From contig NZ_CP149926.1 of NCBI RefSeq assembly GCF_037949285.1, forward strand, positions 62,001-126,000: a DNA stretch of 64,000 bases, given 5' to 3'. Both the position numbers and the translations under genes were made by a program. Source of the stretch: Thioclava sp. GXIMD4216 (lineage in GTDB: Bacteria; Pseudomonadota; Alphaproteobacteria; Rhodobacterales; Rhodobacteraceae). The notes beneath the pieces were generated by a model, which saw only the letters and a list, made by a program, of their open reading frames with translations, searched no databases and had not been told where the DNA came from. Positions 45,307 to 54,388 of the stretch are shown piece after piece. Position 1 is the first letter of the stretch. Each line of letters starts with the position of its first letter.

Positions 45307-46773
45307 TTAGATACCCCAGTCGCGGCAGAGGTATTTGATCTCCATGAATTCCTGCATGCCCATGCGCGCACCCTCGCGGCCAAGGCCGGATTGCTTCATG
45401 CCGCCAAAGGGGATGGGCGCGCCGGTGACCTTGGTGCGGTTCACCGCCACCATGCCGAACTGTAGCGCGCGGCTCATGCGGTAGATGCGCTTGGGGTCGC
45501 GGCTGTGGATATAGGCCATCAGCCCGTAATCGCCTGTATTCGCACGGGCGATCACCTCGGCTTCGGTATCAAAGGGCGTGATCGGCGCGATGGGGCCGAA
45601 GGTTTCCTCGCGCATGATCTTGGCGTCATCGGGCACATCGGTCAGCACGGTCGGCTGGAAGAACAGCCCCTCATGCGTGCCGCCGGTGGCCAGCTTCGCG
45701 CCTTGGGCCAAAGCGTCGTCCAGATGCTCGACCTGTTTGGCGATGGCGCCTTCATTCATCAAAGGGCCGATATCGGGGTCGTCGATCCCGCGCCCGACGG
45801 TCAACGCCTGCACGGCCTCGGTAAATTTCGTGCAGAAGGCATCATAGATCGGGCGTTCCACATAAATGCGGTTGGCGGCCAGACAATCCTGCCCCGAGGT
45901 AGCGAATTTGGCCTTGAGCGTCTCGGCCACGGCACGGTCCAGATCGGCACCCTTGAAGATGATCACCGGCGCATGGCCGCCCAGTTCCAGCACCAGCCGT
46001 TTCACCGTCTGGGCCGATTGCGCATACAGCAGCTTGCCGATGGCGGTGGAGCCGGTGAACGACAGCGCCCGCACGCGGGGGTCTTCGCACCAAGGGGTGA
46101 CGATATCGGGCGCATGGCCCGTGACCACATTGAACACGCCCGCCGGAACGCCCGCCCGCTCGGCCAGTTCCGCCAAGGCCAGCGCCGAATAGGGCGTCTC
46201 GGCAGATGGATGCGCCACCACGGTACAACCCGCCGCCAAGGCCGCTGCCGCCTTGCGCGTCAGCATGGCCGAGGGGAAATTCCACGGGGTGACCAGCGCC
46301 GCCACGCCAACAGGCTCCAGCCAGAGTTCCATCTCGGCATCGGGCAGATGCGAGGTCACGCTTTCCACATTGGGGCGCTTGGCTTCCTCGGCGTAGAATT
46401 CGACGAAACTTGCGGCATAGTCGATCTCGCCACGCGCCTCCGATATCGGCTTGCCCTGTTCGGCCACCATGATACGGGCAAGGTCTTCTTTTGCCTCGGT
46501 AATCAGGTCGAACCAGCGGCGCAGGATCGCCGCGCGCTCTTGTGGCAGGGTTACAGACCACGCGCCAAAGGCACGATCGGCCGCCTCAACGGCTGCCACG
46601 GCCTGCGCGCCCGAGAGGCAGGCGACATGGCCCAATTCCGCTCCGTCGCTCGGGTCGACAACGGCAAAGGCGCGCGCGTCCCCTGCCTGCCATTTGCCAT
46701 CCACATAGGCGAAACTTCGCAGCAGGCGGCGGTCTTTCAGGGCGGCTCGGTCGGAAATAGCAGCATCCAGCAT
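45307..46773 (-). CDS. gabD: NAD(P)-dependent succinate-semialdehyde dehydrogenase
   Basis: A 488-residue aldehyde dehydrogenase. The catalytic Glu lies in LELGGHAP and Cys in GQDCLAANR, with Rossmann residues in FTGSTAIGKLL. It converts succinate semialdehyde to succinate; a close substrate, glutarate semialdehyde, cannot be excluded. With the transaminase on the same strand it would complete 4-aminobutyrate catabolism. The start at 46773 follows AAAGGAGACC; the longer reading to 46839 lacks support. Confidence 0.92.
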   Translation of the reverse strand: MLDAAISDRAALKDRRLLRSFAYVDGKWQAGDARAFAVVDPSDGAELGHVACLSGAQAVAAVEAADRAFGAWSVTLPQERAAILRRWFDLITEAKEDLARIMVAEQGKPISEARGEIDYAASFVEFYAEEAKRPNVESVTSHLPDAEMELWLEPVGVAALVTPWNFPSAMLTRKAAAALAAGCTVVAHPSAETPYSALALAELAERAGVPAGVFNVVTGHAPDIVTPWCEDPRVRALSFTGSTAIGKLLYAQSAQTVKRLVLELGGHAPVIIFKGADLDRAVAETLKAKFATSGQDCLAANRIYVERPIYDAFCTKFTEAVQALTVGRGIDDPDIGPLMNEGAIAKQVEHLDDALAQGAKLATGGTHEGLFFQPTVLTDVPDDAKIMREETFGPIAPITPFDTEAEVIARANTGDYGLMAYIHSRDPKRIYRMSRALQFGMVAVNRTKVTGAPIPFGGMKQSGLGREGARMGMQEFMEIKYLCRDWGI

Positions 46774-46872
46774 GGGCGGGTCTCCTTTCCCGTCCAGTCT
46801 GCCCGATCCAACCCGCCTGAGAGACCGAAGATCACCCATCCGCAGCCCAAGCGGACTGCCGCGCGGGTGATC

Positions 46873-47355
46873 TCAGTCCAGATGGCCTGCCAGCAGATCA
46901 AAGGGCGGCAGGCCCTGCTTTACCGGCTTGGTCACGATATAGGTGAAATAGCGCGCAATCCCGATGCGCCCCTCCAGCAGCGTGTCGATCAGCCGCTGAT
47001 AGCTGTCGATATCGCGAGTGACGATCTGCATGAGGTAATCAAACCCGCCGCCCAAAGCCCAGACATTCACGATCTCGGGGATCGGCTGCACGGCATCCTC
47101 GAAAATGCGGAAGGTCGCGGCCTTATGATCGGCCAGCTCGGCGGCCACAAAGACCGTCACATGCGGGCCCAGTTTTTTCAGCGCGATCCGCGCGCCATAG
47201 CCCTCGACCAGCCCCGCAGCCTCGAGTTTGCGCAGCCGCTCCCAAGCGGGCGTGGGCGAAAGATTGATACGCTCGGCCAGCGCCGCTTTGGTGATGCGGC
47301 CCTCGCGGGCAAGCGTTGTCAGAATGGCAAGGTCACGGTCGTCAAGCTTCAGCAT
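46873..47355 (-). CDS. Lrp/AsnC family transcriptional regulator
   Basis: A 160-residue regulator with an N-terminal winged-helix (LDDRDLAILTTLAREGRITKAALAERINLSPTPAWERLRKLEAAGLV, in part) and a C-terminal RAM ligand-binding domain (VNVWALGGGFDYLMQIV). It is adjacent to the gabD-transaminase pair on the same strand and may control it, or the divergent SDR gene. The ribosome site before the ATG at 47355 is weak; longer starts exist. Confidence 0.88.
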   Translation of the reverse strand: MLKLDDRDLAILTTLAREGRITKAALAERINLSPTPAWERLRKLEAAGLVEGYGARIALKKLGPHVTVFVAAELADHKAATFRIFEDAVQPIPEIVNVWALGGGFDYLMQIVTRDIDSYQRLIDTLLEGRIGIARYFTYIVTKPVKQGLPPFDLLAGHLD

Positions 47356-47469
47356 GAGGCGATGATAGCCCAGCGCGCGCGGCCCTGCATCCGGCAAAAA
47401 CGACGAAGTGAAGGAAACTTCCAAAGGGTCTGCCCGTTAGGGAGACACCCCCTGAGGAAAGGATATCCG

Positions 47470-48279
47470 ATGTCTCCTGTAACGCCGCAACCGACCAAAG
47501 CCGCCAACCGCCTGAAAGGCAAAATCGCCATTGTCACCGGCGGCTCGTCGGGGATCGGGGCGGCCATTGCCGAGACCTACGCGCAGGAGGGGGCGGATCT
47601 GGTGATCACCTACCGTTCGGATGAAGCGGGCGCCAAGAAGACCGCCGATCATGTGGCCGCCCACGGCAGTCTGGTGGAGATCGTGAAATGCGATCTGTCC
47701 AAGCTTGACGACATCGAGGCGCTTTTTGCCAAGACGCAGGACCGGTTCGGAGCGGCGGATATTCTGGTGAATAACGGCGGGATGGACCCTGACCCCGCCG
47801 ATCTGGACCAGATGGACCCCGAGGACTGGTCCAAGGTGATCGCCGTCAATCTGACCGGCCCCGCCATGGCTTCGGCGGCCTTCACCCGTATGCGTAAGGC
47901 AGCGGGCGGCGGTGGGCGCATTGTCACCGTGTCTTCGGTGCATGAGAACGTCCCGCGCGGGGGCACCTCAGCCTATGATGCGTCCAAGGGCGGGCTGCGG
48001 ATGCTGACCCGCACGCTGGCGCTGGAACTGGCGCCGCATAGGATCACCGCCAATAACATCCTTCCCGGCATGATCCTGACGCCGATCAACCAAGAAGCCA
48101 TCGACGATCCCGAACTGCGCAAGGAGATGGAGAGCCATATCCCGTGGGGCCGCGCGGGCCAGCCGTGGGAGGTGGCGAAAATGGCAGTCTATCTGGCTTC
48201 GACGGATGCGGAATATGTGACGGGCCAGAGCTTTGCCATTGATGGCGGGCTGTCGATCAACCTTGGTCAGGGGGCATAA
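47470..48279 (+). CDS. SDR family oxidoreductase (glucose/polyol dehydrogenase-like)
   Basis: A 269-residue short-chain dehydrogenase. Cofactor motif TGGSSGIG (residues 24-31), NNGG, catalytic Ser in TVSSVHEN and Tyr-Lys in YDASK, with YVTGQSFAIDGGLSI at the C-terminus. It resembles glucose 1-dehydrogenase-type enzymes; substrate unproven. It is one base ahead of a GH15 gene, so the two are coupled and may act on a common sugar. The ATG at 47470 has GGAAAGGA ahead of it. Confidence 0.9.
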   Translation: MSPVTPQPTKAANRLKGKIAIVTGGSSGIGAAIAETYAQEGADLVITYRSDEAGAKKTADHVAAHGSLVEIVKCDLSKLDDIEALFAKTQDRFGAADILVNNGGMDPDPADLDQMDPEDWSKVIAVNLTGPAMASAAFTRMRKAAGGGGRIVTVSSVHENVPRGGTSAYDASKGGLRMLTRTLALELAPHRITANNILPGMILTPINQEAIDDPELRKEMESHIPWGRAGQPWEVAKMAVYLASTDAEYVTGQSFAIDGGLSINLGQGA

Positions 48280-48280
48280 G

Positions 48281-50161
48281 ATGGAGGGCCGCATCACCCG
48301 TCCGCTGTTGCACACCCCTGCCGACACCGCTCTGGCCGACCTGCCCCAGCGCAAAAACGCCTATCCGCCGATCCGCGATTTCGCCCTGATCGGAGACACG
48401 CTGACCGCCGCGATTGTCGCACGCGACGGGGCGATCGAATTCCTCTGCCTGCCGGATTTCGATGGCGATGCGGTCTTCACCGGCATGCTGGATGCGCGAC
48501 GCGGCGGGCGGTTTTTCGTGGGCCCCACTGTGCAGGGGGAGATCACCCGTGACTATATCGGGGACAGCGCCGTTTTGCGCACCACCCATCACACGCCGCA
48601 GGGGGTCTTGCAGGTCACCGACCTGATGCCGATGGGCGAACGCGCAGATGGCTCGATTGGCGGCGACAGGCAGGTGCTGCGCATTGTCGAAGCGTTGGAA
48701 GGTGCGCCGGAACTGGCCGTGCTGATCAACCCGATGCTGGACTGGGGCGCGACCCTGCCCGACCTCCGGCAGGATGAGGATGGCAGCTGGCGGATGGAAT
48801 TCGGCCATGACGGGCTGCGCTTTGTGTCCGATGTGGATCTGTCCCCTGTTGCCCCCGGCGCTTTGGGCGGATCCTGCACGCTTCAGGCGGGCGAGACCCG
48901 TTTTGCCCTGCTGACCAGCGCCAGCCCCGATGCCCGCCCTGTGGATGCTGGCACGCCTCGGCGTGAACTCGACCGCACCTTGGCCTATTGGAAAAAGATC
49001 AACACGGGCTGCAAACCCGAAGGCCCTTTCCGCAAGGCGATCATGCGCAGCGCGGTGACCCTGCATCTTTTGCATTACAACAACTCGGGCGCGCTGCTGG
49101 CCGCCCCCACGGCGGGCCTGCCCGAGACCATCGGCGGGGTGCGCAATTACGACTACCGCTTCTGCTGGATCAGGGATGCCACTTTTGTGCTGCATGCGTT
49201 TTTCGCGCTGAACCTGCCTGACTGTGCCCAGAATTTCTTCCGCTGGCTGATGCAGGCCGCGCGCCAGTCCGCTCCGCGTCTGGGAGTGTTCTATTCCATC
49301 GGCAAGGAACATGATCCGGGCACGCGCACACTGACGGCGCTTGAGGGCTATCGCGGCTCGGCGCCGCTGATCATCGGCAATGACGCACAGGGGCAGCTCC
49401 AATTGGACGGCTATGGGGCCGTGCTGGATTGCGCGCGCATGTATGTGCGTCATGGCGGCACCCTGTCCGAGGAGGAACAGACCCGCCTGCAGGGCTATGC
49501 GCAGGCGGCCATGCTGGATTGGACCCTGCCCGATAACGGCCTGTGGGAAATTCCGGGGTCGCGCCAGCATCACACCTATTCCAAGGCGATGTGCTGGCAG
49601 GCGCTGGATGCCTGGCTTGATCTGATCGAATTGGGCGCCGTGAAGGATGACCCCGAGGCCTACCGCAGCGAACATGCCCGCATCCGCGACTATGTTCTGT
49701 CGCGGGCATGGAACGAGGAGGTCGGTGCCTTTACCGGCGCGATCGGACGCGACTGGCTGGATGCCTCGGTTCTGCTGCTGCCCCGCATCGGGATCGTCGC
49801 GCCGGACGACCCGAAGATGGTGGCCACCTATGAGACCCTGAAGCGCGAGCTGTCTGAAGGGCCGCATTTCCGCCGCTATCAGGAAGGGGTGGACTGCATT
49901 GCGGGCAATGAGGGGCACTTCATGGCCTGTGGTTTCTGGGCGGCAGATTACCTGACCCGCGCGGGCCGCATCACTGAGGCCGAGGCGCAGATTTCCGGCC
50001 TTCTGGCCACGGCGAATGATCTGGGGCTGATGCCTGAAGAGATCGCCCCCGCAAGCGGCGACCACTTGGGCAATTTCCCGCAGGCCTTTTCCCATGCAGG
50101 GCTGATTGCGGCGGCCGTCGCGCTGGAAGAGGCCCGTGGCACGCGCGCCGACTGCGACTAA
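48281..50161 (+). CDS. Glycoside hydrolase family 15 protein
   Basis: A 626-residue GH15 enzyme with an N-terminal beta-sandwich domain (DFALIGDTLTAAIVARDGAIEFLCLP, in part) and a C-terminal (alpha/alpha)6 catalytic barrel. Signatures include GGVRNYDYRFCWIRDATF, DGLWEIPG and LMPEEIAPASGDHLGNFPQAFSHAGLI, in part, with acidic residues suitable for catalysis. Relatives are glucoamylases, glucodextranases or alpha,alpha-trehalases; which one cannot be said. It begins one base after the SDR gene, and its stop overlaps the converging tauR stop by 4 bases. Confidence 0.9.
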   Translation: MEGRITRPLLHTPADTALADLPQRKNAYPPIRDFALIGDTLTAAIVARDGAIEFLCLPDFDGDAVFTGMLDARRGGRFFVGPTVQGEITRDYIGDSAVLRTTHHTPQGVLQVTDLMPMGERADGSIGGDRQVLRIVEALEGAPELAVLINPMLDWGATLPDLRQDEDGSWRMEFGHDGLRFVSDVDLSPVAPGALGGSCTLQAGETRFALLTSASPDARPVDAGTPRRELDRTLAYWKKINTGCKPEGPFRKAIMRSAVTLHLLHYNNSGALLAAPTAGLPETIGGVRNYDYRFCWIRDATFVLHAFFALNLPDCAQNFFRWLMQAARQSAPRLGVFYSIGKEHDPGTRTLTALEGYRGSAPLIIGNDAQGQLQLDGYGAVLDCARMYVRHGGTLSEEEQTRLQGYAQAAMLDWTLPDNGLWEIPGSRQHHTYSKAMCWQALDAWLDLIELGAVKDDPEAYRSEHARIRDYVLSRAWNEEVGAFTGAIGRDWLDASVLLLPRIGIVAPDDPKMVATYETLKRELSEGPHFRRYQEGVDCIAGNEGHFMACGFWAADYLTRAGRITEAEAQISGLLATANDLGLMPEEIAPASGDHLGNFPQAFSHAGLIAAAVALEEARGTRADCD

Positions 50162-51600
50162 AGCGCCTCTGCCACCTGCCCCAATAGTTTCAGACCGGGG
50201 CGCACGGCCTCGGTCCGGATGCAACTAAGCCCCAGCCGGATGTAACGCCCCGCGCCTTCGGCTCCGGTGAAAGGATCGCCCAGCTCGAAAGCCACGCCAC
50301 GGGCCAGCGCGCCCTGCAACAGCGCGGCATTATCCATGCCTTCGGGCAGCTTTAGCCAGAGGCTCGACCCGCCATGACAGGGATCGGGCGCGCGAAACCC
50401 CGCGAGGTCTTGGGGAAGGCGGTCGATCACCTGATACCAGCGTTCGGCATGGGCCTCGCGCAGCCGCCGCATCAGCGCCAGATAATGCCCCTCGGCCAGA
50501 AAGATCGCCGCCGTGCGCTGATTGTTCAGCGGAGCAGAGCGGTGCAGCAGCCTGCGCATCCAGCGCGCCTCATGCACAAAACCCTCGGGTGCCACCATAA
50601 ACCCAAGCCGCACCCCCGGCGCGAGAATCTTCGACATGGTGCCTAGGTAAATCACGCGCCCCGCCCGATCCTGAGACTTCAACGCGGGGCCTCGGGCCAA
50701 GGCCAGTTCTCCCTCGTAATCATCTTCAAGGATCAGGAAATCCTCATCGCTCGCACGGTCCAGCCAGTCGGCGCGGCGGGCGGACGACATCACCGTCATC
50801 GTCGGACAATGCGAGGCGGGTGTCAGCACCGCCAGATCAAGGCCGGACACAGGTGCCGCCCCTTCCGCATCCACGCCCAGATCCACCGGCTCGGCCCCTG
50901 TCAGGCCAAAGATGAACCGCGCGTCGGGATAGCCCGGACGCTCCAGCCCGACACGCGCACCCTCGCCCGCCAGAAGACGCGCCGCCAGATACAGCCCCTC
51001 CTGCGCGCCCAAGGTAATCAGAATCTCTTCGGGGCGGGCAAAGATCCCCCGCGCAGGCAGAATGCGGGTGCGGATCTGTTCGATCAGCATCGGGTCATCG
51101 TCCACCGCCCGATCCGCCGACCACCAATCCAGCGCCGACCGCCCCATCATATCGCGCGAACAGACCCGCCACGCCTGAATGGGAAACAGCGTCGGGTCCA
51201 CCTGCCCGTAGATGAACGGATAGGGGTAATCGGCCCAGTTGGTCATCTTGCGGATCTGCTCGAAGGCCGAGGGCCGCGCCCGCAGCCGGCTGGCCCAATG
51301 GATCGCCCCTTGCGCCGCCGTCTCGGGCATGGGCTGCGCGCGCACCGCCACAAAGACCCCGCGCTTGGGCTGGGCCTCCAGATAGCCGCGCGCGACCAGC
51401 TCGTCATAGGCCAGCGTCACCGTATTGCGCGCCACCCCCAGCGATTGCGCCAGACTGCGCGAGCCGGGCATCTTCTGCGCCGGACGCAGCCGCCCCTGTT
51501 CGATGGCGGTGATGATCCCCTGCCGCAACTGGCGCTGCAACGGGTCGGTGCTGGATCTGTCCAGCGTCAGACCAAGGGTTGATTTCGCCTGCTCTGCCAT
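50158..51600 (-). CDS. tauR: MocR-type PLP-binding regulator (TauR)
   Basis: A 480-residue fusion of an N-terminal GntR winged-helix domain (PGSRSLAQSLGVARNTVTLAYDELVARGYLEAQPKRGVFV, in part) and an aminotransferase-like domain (about 115-475; FLILEDDYEGEL, YLGTMSKILAPGVRLGF with the PLP lysine). This is the MocR architecture. It is divergent from taurine-pyruvate aminotransferase, the position of TauR in Rhodobacter capsulatus, which activates taurine use. The ribosome site GGCGGAG favours the ATG at 51600. Confidence 0.88.
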   Translation of the reverse strand: MAEQAKSTLGLTLDRSSTDPLQRQLRQGIITAIEQGRLRPAQKMPGSRSLAQSLGVARNTVTLAYDELVARGYLEAQPKRGVFVAVRAQPMPETAAQGAIHWASRLRARPSAFEQIRKMTNWADYPYPFIYGQVDPTLFPIQAWRVCSRDMMGRSALDWWSADRAVDDDPMLIEQIRTRILPARGIFARPEEILITLGAQEGLYLAARLLAGEGARVGLERPGYPDARFIFGLTGAEPVDLGVDAEGAAPVSGLDLAVLTPASHCPTMTVMSSARRADWLDRASDEDFLILEDDYEGELALARGPALKSQDRAGRVIYLGTMSKILAPGVRLGFMVAPEGFVHEARWMRRLLHRSAPLNNQRTAAIFLAEGHYLALMRRLREAHAERWYQVIDRLPQDLAGFRAPDPCHGGSSLWLKLPEGMDNAALLQGALARGVAFELGDPFTGAEGAGRYIRLGLSCIRTEAVRPGLKLLGQVAEAL

Positions 51601-51677
51601 AGGTCTCCGCCTAAAATTCCCGCAACCGCCCTGCCAAATGCAGAATGCCTTGACCCTGCCATAACATACCCGCCAAT

Positions 51678-51710
51678 CTGGCACCATCGCTTACACCCAT
51701 CTGGCCCTAT
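51678..51710. promoter_or_regulatory. Direct repeats in tauR-tpa spacer, candidate TauR operator
   Basis: CTGGCACCAT (51678-51687) and CTGGCCCTAT (51701-51710) are direct repeats spaced 23 bases start to start, about two helical turns. MocR regulators bind such direct repeats; the TauR half-site described for R. capsulatus begins CTGGAC. They lie between the divergent tauR and tpa genes. Confidence 0.5.
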
Positions 51711-51767
51711 CAGCGCCAGCCCGAAAGCGATTGGGTGAAGCGGAGTTTCAAGAAAAGGATGGCCCCG

Positions 51768-53141
51768 ATGGACGGTCACGCACTTAATGACATTCAGGCC
51801 ACTGTCGATGCTGATAAGGCCCATGTCTTCCACCACCTGTTCCAACACGCGAAGCTGCGCACCCATGACCCGCGCATCATCGTCGAGGGCAAAGGCATGT
51901 CAGTCTGGGACCAGAACGGGCGCGAATATCTGGATTCGGTCTCGGGCGGCGTCTGGACGGTGAATGTGGGCTATGGCCGCGAGAGCATCGCCAATGCGGT
52001 GCGCGACCAGCTTATCAAGATCAACTATTTCGCGGGTTCTGTCGGGTCGATCCCCGGTGCGCAATTCGCGGAACGTCTGACCGAGAAAACCCCGGGCCTG
52101 ACCCGTCTTTACTATGTCAACTCGGGCACCGAGGCCAATGAGAAAGCATGGAAGATGGTCCGCCAGATCGCGCATAAGCATCACAGCGGCAAGAAGTGGA
52201 AGATCCTCTACCGCGAGCGCGACTATCACGGGTCCTCGCTGGCGGCACTGGCCGCCTGTGGCCAGCACCAGCGCGCCGATCAATATGGCCCCTTCCCCGA
52301 GGGATTCATCCCCGTGCCGCATTGCCTTGAATACCGCGCGCAATGGGATGTGGAAAATTATGGCGAACGCGCGGCGGATGCCATCGAAGAGGTCATCCTG
52401 CGCGAAGGCCCCGATACCGTGGGCGCGCTCTGCCTCGAGCCCGTCACCGCGGGCGGTGGTGTCATCGTGCCGCCCAAAGGCTATTGGGAGCGCGTGCAGG
52501 AGATCTGCAAGAAATACGACATCCTGCTGCATATCGACGAGGTCGTCTGTGGCATGGGCCGCACCGGCGAGTGGTTCGGCTATCAGAACTACGGCATCAA
52601 ACCCGATTTCGTGACCTGCGCCAAAGGCGTGGCTTCGGGCTATGCGGCGATTGCCTGCATGCTGACCACCGATGAGGTCTTCGAGAAATTCCGCACAGAC
52701 CCCGATGATGAGATGAGCTATTTCCGCGATATCTCGACCTTCGGCGGCTGCACGGCGGGCCCTGCTGCGGCGCTGGAGAACATGCGCATCATCGAGGATG
52801 AGGGCCTTCTGGCCAATACCAAGGCGATGGGCGACTATATGATGAGCCGCCTGCACGAGCTGAAGGAAAAGCACAAAGTCATCGGCGATGTGCGCGGCAA
52901 GGGCCTGTTCTGCGGCGCCGAACTGGTGGCCGACCGCGCCACCAAGGAGCCGCTGGCCGAGAAGCTGGTGCAATCGGTTGTGGCCTCGGCGGATGCGGAT
53001 GGCGTGCTGATCGGCGCCACGGCGCGGTCGTTCAAGGGCTTCAACAACACGCTCTGCTTCAGCCCCGCGCTGATCGTGGACCAGCCCAAGATCGACCGGA
53101 TCATCGAGGCCGTTGATCGCGGCCTTGCCAAACTGGCCTGA
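51768..53141 (+). CDS. tpa: Taurine-pyruvate aminotransferase
   Basis: A 457-residue class III PLP aminotransferase that moves the amino group of taurine to pyruvate, giving sulfoacetaldehyde and alanine. Long segments are typical of Tpa: SVSGGVWTVNVGYGRESIA, FAGSVGSIPGAQFAE, SYFRDISTFGGCTAGPA; the PLP lysine lies in CAKGVASGYAA. The neighbouring TauR gene supports the call. The usual partner genes ald and xsc are not in the window. I place the start at 51768, AAGGA being 8 bases ahead; 51759 and a GTG at 51735 are possible. Confidence 0.92.
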   Translation: MDGHALNDIQATVDADKAHVFHHLFQHAKLRTHDPRIIVEGKGMSVWDQNGREYLDSVSGGVWTVNVGYGRESIANAVRDQLIKINYFAGSVGSIPGAQFAERLTEKTPGLTRLYYVNSGTEANEKAWKMVRQIAHKHHSGKKWKILYRERDYHGSSLAALAACGQHQRADQYGPFPEGFIPVPHCLEYRAQWDVENYGERAADAIEEVILREGPDTVGALCLEPVTAGGGVIVPPKGYWERVQEICKKYDILLHIDEVVCGMGRTGEWFGYQNYGIKPDFVTCAKGVASGYAAIACMLTTDEVFEKFRTDPDDEMSYFRDISTFGGCTAGPAAALENMRIIEDEGLLANTKAMGDYMMSRLHELKEKHKVIGDVRGKGLFCGAELVADRATKEPLAEKLVQSVVASADADGVLIGATARSFKGFNNTLCFSPALIVDQPKIDRIIEAVDRGLAKLA

Positions 53142-53164
53142 ACCAGGCTTAAGCTATCCGGAAC

Positions 53165-53192
53165 AAGGCAGGGGCACGCTCCTGCCTTTTTC
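53165..53192 (+). terminator. Intrinsic terminator of tpa
   Basis: AAGGCAGG-GGCACGCT-CCTGCCTT followed by TTTC, 23 bases after the tpa stop. A standard intrinsic terminator. Confidence 0.85.
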
Positions 53193-53229
53193 ATGACCCG
53201 CGCAGGTCTGCCCCTACAGGAGAGCCCAT

Positions 53230-53862
53230 ATGACCCTTGCCACGCTGCTGACCTTCGCCCTTGTCACCACGCTGCTGGTGATCTCGCCCGGACCGAACGG
53301 CCTGCTGATCGCGCGCATCGTGCCGCTTTCGGGGCGACGGGCGGGGTTTGCGGCGGTCTGCGGCTTTGTGGCGGCCTTCTACCTGCATGGGACGCTGTCG
53401 GTACTGGGAATCTCGGCCATACTGACGCAATCGGCATGGGCCTATAATGTCTTCAAGATGCTGGGCGCGGGCTATCTGGTCTGGCTCGGGGTCAAATCGC
53501 TGATCGCTGCGGCCCGTGGCGTGACGCCCTCGCCCCATGCCCCCGAACTGCGCCAGACCCGCAAGCGCCGTGCCTTCATCGAAGGCTTCCTGACCAATGC
53601 GCTCAACCCGAAGGTCTCGCTTTTCTATCTTGCGGCCTTTCCGCAATTCCTGCCTGCGGATCATGGCATCGCCCAGCCCTTCGCGCTGGTCACCCTGCAT
53701 GCCACGATCAATGCGCTATGGTTCTCGGCTATGGTGATGGCGCTTGGTGGCCTCAGGGCCGTCACCCGCCGCCCCGCCTTCCAGCGCGCCCTGAAGGCCG
53801 TGACGGGCGTGGTCTTTATCGGCTTCGGGGTGAAACTGGCGCAAAGCCGGATTGCCCCATAA
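53230..53862 (+). CDS. LysE/RhtB family exporter
   Basis: A 210-residue inner-membrane protein with about six helices and the family motif SPGPNGLLIARIVPLSGRRAGFAAVCGFVAA (in part), plus the C-terminal KLAQSRIA. LysE/RhtB proteins export basic or other amino acids or homoserine lactones. Start at 53230 follows CAGGAGAG. The next gene, a GNAT acetyltransferase, starts 4 bases later, so they may be one unit. Confidence 0.88.
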   Translation: MTLATLLTFALVTTLLVISPGPNGLLIARIVPLSGRRAGFAAVCGFVAAFYLHGTLSVLGISAILTQSAWAYNVFKMLGAGYLVWLGVKSLIAAARGVTPSPHAPELRQTRKRRAFIEGFLTNALNPKVSLFYLAAFPQFLPADHGIAQPFALVTLHATINALWFSAMVMALGGLRAVTRRPAFQRALKAVTGVVFIGFGVKLAQSRIAP

Positions 53863-53865
53863 GCC

Positions 53866-54303
53866 ATGATCCGCCCTGCCACGCCGCAAGACGAGGCCGC
53901 CATCCGCGCCTGCGCGATCGAGGCCTACAGCCCCTATATCGCCCGCATGGGCCGCGACCCTGCCCCCATGAGCGCCGATTACGCCGCCCAGATCGCGCAA
54001 GGATTGGTCCATGTGGCCTATGAGGGGGCGTTTCTGGGCTTCATCACCTTCTATGACGAAGGCCCCCATATTCTGTTGGAAAATGTCGCCGTCACAGAGG
54101 CCGCGCGGGGCCATGGCACGGGCCGCAAGCTGATCGCCTTTTGCGAGGAGGCCGCCCGTCAGGCAGGCAAGCCGGTACAGCTTTATACCAATGCCAAAAT
54201 GACCGAGAACCTCGCGCTCTATCCGCGTCTGGGCTATGCCAAGATCGGGGAACGGGTAGAAAACGGCTTCCACCGCGTCTATTTCCAGAAAAATCCGGCG
54301 TGA
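53866..54303 (+). CDS. GNAT family N-acetyltransferase
   Basis: A 145-residue acetyltransferase with the acetyl-CoA loop [19 protein letters not shown] (residues about 84-102) and the C-terminal [25 protein letters not shown]. The substrate cannot be named. It begins 4 bases past the LysE exporter. Its stop lies 85 bases before metG. Confidence 0.88.
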   Translation: MIRPATPQDEAAIRACAIEAYSPYIARMGRDPAPMSADYAAQIAQGLVHVAYEGAFLGFITFYDEGPHILLENVAVTEAARGHGTGRKLIAFCEEAARQAGKPVQLYTNAKMTENLALYPRLGYAKIGERVENGFHRVYFQKNPA

Positions 54304-54388
54304 AGCGCGGGGCTTGCACCGCGATCCCTCTGGCCATACGCCCCGCCCCGCGTTAAACCCTGCGCAAACTCATCTGAAAGGCGGATAT

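Noticed and set aside
45505..48279. 924-residue plus-strand reading across gabD and lrp
   Set aside because: It is antisense to gabD and the Lrp gene for most of its length; only its last 269 codons (from 47470) form the SDR gene with a ribosome site and known motifs.
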